Of a stretch of DNA of 16,046 nucleotides, positions 6,013 to 13,074 are shown piece by piece (the stretch's first letter is position 1; every line of letters starts with the position of its first letter). The DNA is taken from assembly GCF_030147005.1 (NCBI RefSeq), contig NZ_JASLAW010000170.1, positions 1 through 16,046 of the forward strand, given 5' to 3'. The stretch is from Pseudomonas sp. (GTDB lineage Bacteria; Pseudomonadota; Gammaproteobacteria; Pseudomonadales; Pseudomonadaceae). The notes below the pieces were generated by a model. The model worked only from the letters and a program-made list of their open reading frames with translations. It searched no databases and was not told the origin of the DNA. Both the position numbers and the translations under genes were made by a program.

Positions 6013-8430
6013 ATGAGCACTGATGGTGCCTCGAGCCCAAGCCGCCTGCTGCCCAGGTTGCTAGGCGTCCTGCTACTGATCATGGGGCTGGCCTTGCTGG
6101 CCGGTGGGGTCAAGCTGAGCATGCTCGGCGGCTCGCTGTATTACCTGCTGGCCGGTATCGGCATCGCCTTGACCGGCGTCTTGCTGCTGGCCACCCGCCG
6201 CGCTGCGCTGGGCCTGTACGCACTGGTGCTGTTCGCCAGCACCGTGTGGGCACTGTGGGAAGTCGGCCTGGACTGGTGGCAGTTGGTACCGCGCCTGGCC
6301 CTGCTGTTCGCCCTGGGCATCGTCATGTTGTTGCCGTGGTTTCGCCGTCCGTTGCTGCGTGGTCAAAACGCCCCGCTGGGCACCGGCGCGCTGAGCGTGG
6401 CCGTGGTGCTGGCGGGTGCTACCGCCCTGGCCAGCCAATTCACCAACCCTGGCGAAATGGTCAAGACCGGCCAACTGGACCGCGACGCGGTGCCGGGCAT
6501 GGCCAGCGCTGCACCGAGCCAAGCCGATGGTGACTGGAATTCCTATGGCCGTTCGGCCTTCGGTGACCGTTACTCGCCACTGGCCCAGATCACCCCGGAA
6601 AACGCGCACAAGCTGGTACCGGCCTGGACCTTCCGTACCGGTGACATTCCTGGCGCGGGCGACCCCGGTGAAACCACCGCGGAAAACACCCCGCTGAAAG
6701 TCAACGGCATGCTGTACGTGTGTACCCCGCACAGCCAAGTCATCGCACTGGACCCGGACACCGGCAAGGAAATCTGGCGTTTCGACCCGAAGATCACCAC
6801 CCAGGGTGCCGAGAACTTCAAAGGTTGGGCGCACATGACCTGCCGTGGCGTGTCGTATCACGATGACGCCGCCTACGCCTCCGAGCAGAGCCCTACCGGC
6901 AGCGCCAGCCCGGCCGCCGCGCCGAACGCCTGCCCGAAACGCATCTTCGTACCGACTGCCGATACCCGTCTGATCGCTCTGAACGCCGACACCGGCAAGA
7001 TGTGCGAAGACTTCGGTGACAAAGGCCAGGTCGACCTGCGTGCCAATATCGGCAGCTTCGCCCCAGGCGGTTACTACTCCACTTCGCCACCGGCCGTGAC
7101 CAAGAACCTGGTCGTGATCGGCGGTCACGTGACCGACAACGTTTCCGTCGACGAGCCAAGCGGCGTGATCCGTGCGTTCGACGTGCACACCGGCAAGCTG
7201 GTGTGGAACTGGGACAGCGGCAACCCGGACGACACCACCCCGTTGGCCGAGGGCAAGACCTACACCCGTAACTCGCCGAACATGTGGTCCATGTTCGCCG
7301 TGGATGAAAAACTCGGCATGCTCTACCTGCCGATGGGCAACCAGATGCCCGACCAGTACGGCGGCGACCGTACCGATGAGTCCGAGAAGTACGCGGCCGG
7401 CCTGACCGCTCTGGACATCGACAGCGGCCATGTGAAGTGGACCTTCCAGTTCACCCACCACGACCTGTGGGACATGGACGTAGGCGGCCAGCCTTCGCTG
7501 ATCGACATCAAGACCGCTGAAGGCGTCAAGCAAGCGGTGATGGCGTCGACCAAGCAAGGCAGCATCTACGTGCTGGACCGCGCCACCGGCCAGCCGGTTG
7601 TGCCCATCAATGAAATCCCGGTACCACAGGGCGCCGTTGCGGGCGATCGCACCTCGCCAACCCAGCCCAAGTCCGACCTGAACTTCATGCCGCCGCCCCT
7701 CAAGGAGCGTGACATGTGGGGTGTGACGCCATTCGACCAAATGATCTGCCGGATCGACTTCAAGTCGATGCGCTACGACGGCCCTTTCACGCCGCCATCG
7801 CTGCAAGGCTCGATCGTGTACCCAGGCAACTTTGGCGTGTTCGACTGGGGCGGCATCTCGGTTGACCCGGTCCGCCAGATCGCCTTCGTGAACCCGAGCT
7901 ACATGGCGTTCAAATCGAAGCTGATCCCGGCTGCAGACATCGCCAAGCAAGGCCCACGCGTCAGCGAAACCGAAGGCGTTCAGCCGAACAAAGGCGCGCC
8001 GTATGGCGTGATCCTCGAAGCACTGCTATCGCCGATGGGCCTGCCGTGCCAGGCGCCGGCGTGGGGCTATGTGGCAGCGGTCGACTTGACCACCCACAAA
8101 ACCATCTGGATGCACAAGAACGGCACCGTGCGTGACAGCTCGCCGGTTCCGATCCCGCTGACCATGGGCGTGCCCAGCCTGGGCGGTACGTTCACCACCG
8201 CCGGTGGCGTGGCGTTCCTGAGCGGCACCCTCGACCAGTACCTGCGTGCCTATGACGTGAAAAACGGCAAGCAACTGTGGGAAGGCCGCCTGCCTGCAGG
8301 CGCGCAAACCACTCCGATGACCTACACCGGCAAGGACGGCAAGCAGTACGTGCTGGTCATGGCCGGCGGTCATGGTTCCCTGGGCACCAAGCAGGGTGAC
8401 TATGTGATGGCGTTCAAACTGCCGGATTAA
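6013..8430 (+). CDS. gcd: PQQ-dependent membrane-bound glucose dehydrogenase
   Basis: An 805-residue quinoprotein, full length for the family (E. coli Gcd is about 796). It oxidises D-glucose to gluconate at the periplasmic face of the inner membrane and passes electrons to ubiquinone; in Pseudomonas this feeds the direct oxidative pathway and acidifies the medium, solubilising phosphate. About five membrane segments fill residues 12-142. The eight-bladed PQQ propeller follows, with repeated 'IALDPDTGKEIW'-type blade motifs. Key residues are visible: H274 in 'WAHMTCRG' (E. coli H262), D484 in 'HHDLWDMD' (the D466 region) and K514 in 'TKQGSIYVLDR' (the K493 region). The C-terminus 'MAGGHGSLGTKQGDY' is typical. 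It has its own promoter region and ends 17 bases before a strong terminator, so it is probably monocistronic. Neither PQQ synthesis nor regulator genes are in the window. Confidence 0.97.
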   Translation: MSTDGASSPSRLLPRLLGVLLLIMGLALLAGGVKLSMLGGSLYYLLAGIGIALTGVLLLATRRAALGLYALVLFASTVWALWEVGLDWWQLVPRLALLFALGIVMLLPWFRRPLLRGQNAPLGTGALSVAVVLAGATALASQFTNPGEMVKTGQLDRDAVPGMASAAPSQADGDWNSYGRSAFGDRYSPLAQITPENAHKLVPAWTFRTGDIPGAGDPGETTAENTPLKVNGMLYVCTPHSQVIALDPDTGKEIWRFDPKITTQGAENFKGWAHMTCRGVSYHDDAAYASEQSPTGSASPAAAPNACPKRIFVPTADTRLIALNADTGKMCEDFGDKGQVDLRANIGSFAPGGYYSTSPPAVTKNLVVIGGHVTDNVSVDEPSGVIRAFDVHTGKLVWNWDSGNPDDTTPLAEGKTYTRNSPNMWSMFAVDEKLGMLYLPMGNQMPDQYGGDRTDESEKYAAGLTALDIDSGHVKWTFQFTHHDLWDMDVGGQPSLIDIKTAEGVKQAVMASTKQGSIYVLDRATGQPVVPINEIPVPQGAVAGDRTSPTQPKSDLNFMPPPLKERDMWGVTPFDQMICRIDFKSMRYDGPFTPPSLQGSIVYPGNFGVFDWGGISVDPVRQIAFVNPSYMAFKSKLIPAADIAKQGPRVSETEGVQPNKGAPYGVILEALLSPMGLPCQAPAWGYVAAVDLTTHKTIWMHKNGTVRDSSPVPIPLTMGVPSLGGTFTTAGGVAFLSGTLDQYLRAYDVKNGKQLWEGRLPAGAQTTPMTYTGKDGKQYVLVMAGGHGSLGTKQGDYVMAFKLPD

Positions 8431-8447
8431 GCGGTACCCGGCAGCAC

Positions 8448-8482
8448 AAAAAAGCGGCTATCGAAAGATAGCCGCTTTTTTT
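8448..8482. terminator. Bidirectional terminator between gcd and the toxin gene
   Basis: A perfect 9-bp stem, GCGGCTATC (8454-8462) and GATAGCCGC (8467-8475), closes a GAAA tetraloop. It is flanked by A6 on the left and T7 on the right, so it can work on both strands. It serves gcd on the plus strand and, 18 bases past its stop codon, the large minus-strand gene. Confidence 0.95.
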
Positions 8483-8500
8483 GTTTCAGCACCGCTGACT

Positions 8501-11500
8501 TCAAACGGGCCCTCTGGCCATGCTCGCATCCGAACCGATCTCAACGGGAAACCTGGCGTAAAACGGCGTGTAGTGCTGCACCGCCCTGGACAAATCGACC
8601 ATAACGTCATCCGCCAGCTTGATGCCTTCGATATCCGGGCGGGTCGCTGCCCAGCTCAAGTGATAGGTATCGCCCATGGTTTCTTCCAATACCTCGTTCA
8701 TCTGTCGCGGCCCTGTGACGTCGAAAATCTTGTTCTCATAGGCTTCGAACAGTTCAACTTCTTGCGCTGTCGGCTGTGCGGGCAAATAAGGCCGGTTGCT
8801 TTGCAGCCAGGTTTTATTTTCCTGAAAACGCTTGTACACGTTGTCGTTTATTTGCTGGAGCACAGGGTTATCCGCATGGCTGGCAAAGTTGCTGTTGTTA
8901 TAGCCGGTGAACCCCAAGTCTTCACGCGTGACATGGCCGTTCAACAGCACCTCGCCCGGCGCGGCATTGAGGTCGACATTACCGACATTGGCCTGAATCG
9001 CGTCATCACTGTCCAGGTATATACCGCCCCGCTTATTGATCAGCGAATAACGCAGCGAGTCGCTGGCCGCCGCCAGGTTTTGCGTGGTGCCTTGGCGGAA
9101 GAACTGATAAACCTCACCCAGGTTGGATGCCTTGAACGCCTGGAAAAAACTGTCTTCATTCAAGTTGACCAGTTCCAGATTGGGGGCCTTGCCTTGCAGT
9201 TTCGCCTTGATCTGCTCAAACGCCTCAGGCGTGTCCGCATCGATATGAACAATGGATTTATAGCCAGGCGAATGGTGGGCGTTACTTATTATCTGGCTGG
9301 CGCGCTGATCAGGCAGAACGCCTCCCGCCCAGATATAGTTGATCTCCTTGACGATGGGCGTCGCGCCCTTGGGCACGCGGGGTATGTTGAAACTGATCGT
9401 CTCGGTCACAGCCGACTTGGGCAGCGTATCCTTGACCTTGCGATACTCCTCGACGGTGCCGCTTCTCCACTGGTAAAGCCCCTCGCGCCAGCGAACCTGC
9501 CCCTGGGCGTTGCGCCAGGCCCCCAACTGCGCATCGAACGTCATCAGGTGAGAATCACTGGCCATGAACTGCACGCTTCCATCGCGTGTCACCGCACGGT
9601 TCACTTCTTCCATGGGCAGTTCAATGACGACCGGTCTGGATGTTTCCGACACGCCTCCCTTCAACCCTACCCTTTGCCACTGATCGGTGCCGGTCCTCTG
9701 TAGCAGGAACTCCGTCTGGCGATTGGTTTTCGGGTCAATCAGGCGCGCCTGAACCTCGCCGTGAGCGGCAGACACTTCCCTGACCTGGAAGTCGCTGACG
9801 TTCCCGTTGTTGTCCACGTTACGGATGTACTCGCGGTTGTCGGCACCTCTGTAAATACCCTGGCTGTTGGGGGTGACGCCCGCCAACCGTGCCCGGCTGA
9901 CGGCATAGCGGTTGAACATGGCGTTATCGACAGCATCCGCGTTCAACCGGACCGGTGCCACCGGCTGGAAATGCTTGAGTGGCGGGCCGTACACCCTGGC
10001 GCTATTCACATCAAAGGCATACCACTGGCCGAGATGACGTTTGGCGCTCACTTTCAACGCATCACCGACAACGCCAGGCGTCTTCAGCGTGCCTTCGACC
10101 ACGCCGGTGGGATTGGCAAATGCAGCGGCATTGAAATTCAACCCCCGCACCGCGTTCAATTCCCTGTAACCGGCCTGCAACAGGGTTCTGGAGCGCCGTA
10201 CCAGCCCCATGGTCAGGTCCCCCAGGCCATCGCCGGGGTTCAGGCCGGAGAAGGCTGCTCGCAGCAGCGTATCCGAAGCCTTGAACGCGCGCATGCCGAC
10301 CTTTTCGCCCAGCGTGCGCGCCGCTTTGCCCGCTTGCCCCAGCCCTTTGCCGAAGGGGATGGCGAAACCGAGAATATCCAGCGCGAAATCCCTGACCGCA
10401 TCGCCCGTGTTGCCTTTGACGGCGTTCTCGATTGCATTCTTGAACGGAATCAGGCCGGTCACAAAATCATGCCCGGCCTTGATGCCGGCCTCCTCCTCTT
10501 CCACTGGCGTCACGCCTTTGGCGCCGGCCTTCATGGCCTCGCGGTCGTGCAGCAAATGGTCGGTGACAACATCGGCAATCGTGCTGAACCGTGGGTTGGC
10601 ATGCACAGCCGGATTGGCTTGCTGCCCTTGTTTGGACTCCGGCAGGTGCAGCCCTCTAACCCGCTCGGTCAGAAGCCCGCTCGATTGCGCGTCCGGCTGC
10701 AATGGCGTACCCCGTTCATACGCCTGGTAATCGACCTTGAAACCAACGCCTTTGGCCTGCCGCGCGGCATACGTCTCGGGGTCGGCAACCCTGGGAGCCG
10801 GGTTCGGCAGGTACCTGGGCAGGTCATCCCGACGGCGGATAAGCCCTTGCAGGGGGAACACTTCGTAGTACACGTAGCGCAGGTTTTTGTGGTCCTTGTC
10901 ACTGCCCTGTTTGTCGATTTTGGACTCCACCCGCATCAACAGTCCGTAACGCGCCTTGGCCGCTTGCGCCTCGGCTTCAGACTCCTCGCCCTCGGCTTGC
11001 GCGACGCTGGCCTTGCGTAACGAAAAAAACTCGACCTTGCCCGACGCGATGGTTTGCCGGTCTTCCAGAGGAAGCTGCGACAACTGATGCTTGACGACCG
11101 TCGCCACGCCCTCTTTGAGGTTGCGATAGTACTGATCGAATTGGGTATTGAACGCTTGATTGATATCAGGGAGCGGCTTGACCCTGAGGAAACGGTTACC
11201 TATCCGAAAGTCGTAGCGGTCCCCCCGTGGAATACGGTCCATTTTGCCGGCCATGTAGATGTCGAGCAGTGAGTGGTACTCGCTCTCGCTGGCATCGATG
11301 TTGGTGATGCGGATATTGCGCACGTCAAATGGGCCTTTAGCCCCATAGGCTTTTTGCAGTTGCTCAAGCGCCATCTCCTTGCGCGTCGGCAGGCTTGCGC
11401 TCAACTGCTGCCGGGCTGTTTGGAGCGTGGTGAACGCCTCATTGAAGGCATCACGCAACGCCGCCACTTGCGCCGGTGTGCAGGCCTCGGCGTCCTCTCG

Positions 11501-12907
11501 AGAGAGTCGGCCCTGGGCGACGCCCCACTCAATCAGCGCCTGGGTCTGGGACCTGGCCTCGACAACGGCCTGTGCATCCGAAATGGGGCTTTGGTCGGCA
11601 CGCCTCATTAACGCGTCAAAAGAGGTGTGTGCCGTACTGCCCGGCGCCCAGAACTCCTGCGCCGCCACCGCCGCCGACAGCCTGGCAAAGGCCGCAGACC
11701 CGACCAGCAGATTGCCCGGCATACCCGCCACCAGAAATACAGGCGCGGCCCCCGCCAGTAACAGCCGGGCGGCGGCAGGCGCCATTTCGGCCGGCACCTT
11801 GCCGCCGTCCACCAAGTGCTGCACCAACCGCTGGACCACCACCGAAGCGCTGACCCCCCAATTACTCGGTTGATAAAGGTCATAGCCGGCCACCACACCA
11901 TGCTGGCTGCCGGCCTGCGGATCAAGCTCCAGCACCATCGCCGCCATGGCCCATTCAGCGGCGCTGGTGGGCGTCGGCGCCCCCTTGAATGCCGCTTCCA
12001 GCTTTTGGCCCAGGATTTGAACCTCGGCACTCCCTATCATCCTTTCAAGCTTCTCGGTCGCGTGCTTTCCTTGCACCAACACGCCATGCGTCTTATGAAA
12101 AACACTGAACATGCCACTGCCGGGGAACAACCTGCCCATTTCTGTTTTGGCGATCTCGCTCAGCTTTGTGCGTTGCTCAGGGTCCAGTGTGGCCGGTCGG
12201 GACAGCAGGCCCCATTGATTCCCATACAGGGGCGACTCGATCAAAGGCTCTTTGCTCACCGCGATGAGGTTAGCCAGTTGCTCGAGGTTTTCGGGAACAT
12301 ACAGCTGGTTTTCCCGCAGGAACCAGGCCACCGGCACCTGCTCATTCGGTGCAATCCTGTAGGCACGCCCAAAGGTAGAAAGGGGATGAACGGGAAACTT
12401 CGTGGTTTCCAGCGCTGCGGCGATATCCAGGCCCGGATCTTTCGCGCAAGCCTCCTGGATCTCACTCAGGGCGTTAACCAGATTCTGGGTGTTATGCCTG
12501 TTCCACGCTGCCTCTTTGCGCTGCTCAAGTACCTCTTCGGGGGTCGCATGCGTGACGCCGGGAGCCGGGCTTTCAAGCGCTGGCCGGGTCTCGCCAGGGG
12601 CGGGAGCGCCCTCCAATTCGATGCTGCGCCGCAACCGTGGGAATGAACGCACGCCTGTGGCAGGAACGCTTGAAGACGGCTCGTCGCGCGCCGCCTCGCC
12701 GGCTGTTTCGACCGGCAAGGGCGAGTGCGAGGCATGAGCTGGGGGAGATGATGGGTGAATCCGGCTGGCTGGGTTACTGATCATAGGTTCCACTTCACTT
12801 GTGATGACAGCCGGAACGTCACGCCCCGGCATTGGTCGGGACAATTTCCGACTCTCGTTAAGTGTTATCTCGCGGAAAAAAGGCGAAAAGAACCTGTCAG
12901 CGGCCAT
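8501..12907 (-). CDS. Large toxin-like protein with C-terminal TcdA/TcdB-type glycosyltransferase domain
   Basis: An open frame of up to 1468 residues; numbering below uses the first ATG (12907). The C-terminal ~290 residues match the GT-A fold of large clostridial toxins and OCH1-like enzymes: 'INYIWAGG' (W1193, like TcdB W102), 'ASDSLRYSLINKRGGIYLDSD' with D1283, R1286 and the DxD motif D1299/D1301 (same spacing as TcdB D270, R273, D286, D288), 'TGPRQMNEVLEE' and 'YHLSWAATRP'. It would transfer a sugar from a nucleotide sugar; the target is unknown. Residues ~1-110 are Pro/Ser/Ala-rich. Hydrophobic stretches at ~375-412 and ~835-860 might insert into membranes. The middle ('LPLEDRQTIASGKVEFFSLR', 'YYEVFPLQGLIRRRDDLP') recalls Pseudomonas dermonecrotic-toxin-like proteins. 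I see no signal peptide, PAAR domain or autoprotease, and only two cysteines. The start is uncertain: ATG 12784 (M42) has a better ribosome site (AGTGGA). Confidence 0.75.
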   Translation of the reverse strand: MAADRFFSPFFREITLNESRKLSRPMPGRDVPAVITSEVEPMISNPASRIHPSSPPAHASHSPLPVETAGEAARDEPSSSVPATGVRSFPRLRRSIELEGAPAPGETRPALESPAPGVTHATPEEVLEQRKEAAWNRHNTQNLVNALSEIQEACAKDPGLDIAAALETTKFPVHPLSTFGRAYRIAPNEQVPVAWFLRENQLYVPENLEQLANLIAVSKEPLIESPLYGNQWGLLSRPATLDPEQRTKLSEIAKTEMGRLFPGSGMFSVFHKTHGVLVQGKHATEKLERMIGSAEVQILGQKLEAAFKGAPTPTSAAEWAMAAMVLELDPQAGSQHGVVAGYDLYQPSNWGVSASVVVQRLVQHLVDGGKVPAEMAPAAARLLLAGAAPVFLVAGMPGNLLVGSAAFARLSAAVAAQEFWAPGSTAHTSFDALMRRADQSPISDAQAVVEARSQTQALIEWGVAQGRLSREDAEACTPAQVAALRDAFNEAFTTLQTARQQLSASLPTRKEMALEQLQKAYGAKGPFDVRNIRITNIDASESEYHSLLDIYMAGKMDRIPRGDRYDFRIGNRFLRVKPLPDINQAFNTQFDQYYRNLKEGVATVVKHQLSQLPLEDRQTIASGKVEFFSLRKASVAQAEGEESEAEAQAAKARYGLLMRVESKIDKQGSDKDHKNLRYVYYEVFPLQGLIRRRDDLPRYLPNPAPRVADPETYAARQAKGVGFKVDYQAYERGTPLQPDAQSSGLLTERVRGLHLPESKQGQQANPAVHANPRFSTIADVVTDHLLHDREAMKAGAKGVTPVEEEEAGIKAGHDFVTGLIPFKNAIENAVKGNTGDAVRDFALDILGFAIPFGKGLGQAGKAARTLGEKVGMRAFKASDTLLRAAFSGLNPGDGLGDLTMGLVRRSRTLLQAGYRELNAVRGLNFNAAAFANPTGVVEGTLKTPGVVGDALKVSAKRHLGQWYAFDVNSARVYGPPLKHFQPVAPVRLNADAVDNAMFNRYAVSRARLAGVTPNSQGIYRGADNREYIRNVDNNGNVSDFQVREVSAAHGEVQARLIDPKTNRQTEFLLQRTGTDQWQRVGLKGGVSETSRPVVIELPMEEVNRAVTRDGSVQFMASDSHLMTFDAQLGAWRNAQGQVRWREGLYQWRSGTVEEYRKVKDTLPKSAVTETISFNIPRVPKGATPIVKEINYIWAGGVLPDQRASQIISNAHHSPGYKSIVHIDADTPEAFEQIKAKLQGKAPNLELVNLNEDSFFQAFKASNLGEVYQFFRQGTTQNLAAASDSLRYSLINKRGGIYLDSDDAIQANVGNVDLNAAPGEVLLNGHVTREDLGFTGYNNSNFASHADNPVLQQINDNVYKRFQENKTWLQSNRPYLPAQPTAQEVELFEAYENKIFDVTGPRQMNEVLEETMGDTYHLSWAATRPDIEGIKLADDVMVDLSRAVQHYTPFYARFPVEIGSDASMARGPV

Positions 12908-13016
12908 GTCAGGGCGCTATAGGTCTTCGCGCAACACAGCGTATTCAGACGGGGTCAAGCCAGGCGCCACAAGATCCGCTGAATTCATGCATTTTGTTGC
13001 TAACACCGCGCCGCCA

Positions 13017-13044
13017 TTGAAACCAGCGGCGCCCCGCCCCATCT
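13017..13044 (+). promoter_or_regulatory. Sigma-32 (RpoH) heat-shock promoter of lon-2
   Basis: TTGAAA at 13017-13022, a 14-base spacer, then CCCCATCT at 13037-13044 matches the RpoH consensus (CTTGAAA, N13-15, CCCCATnT) almost completely. Transcription would begin about 13050, leaving a leader of about 25 bases with an AGG ribosome site before the lon-2 ATG. Orientation and spacing both fit control of this protease gene. Confidence 0.85.
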
Positions 13045-13074
13045 AAGCACCATACTTCCTGATGCAGGTGCCCC

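Noticed and set aside
6073..7950. 625-residue open frame antisense to gcd
   Set aside because: It is the complement of a clearly conserved gcd. Its Val/Gly/Arg/His-rich composition is what the opposite strand of high-GC codons produces, and it has no recognisable motif.
8573..12646. Long plus-strand frames (8573-9703, 9761-11020, 11816-12646) opposite the toxin gene
   Set aside because: They are shadows of the third-position GC bias of the toxin. The toxin strand has recognisable catalytic motifs; these have none and lack ribosome sites.
12784..12820. GGAACC before the toxin as a hrp-box half
   Set aside because: No CCACnnA follows at 15-16 bases, and the hexamer lies within the coding region unless the latest start is used.
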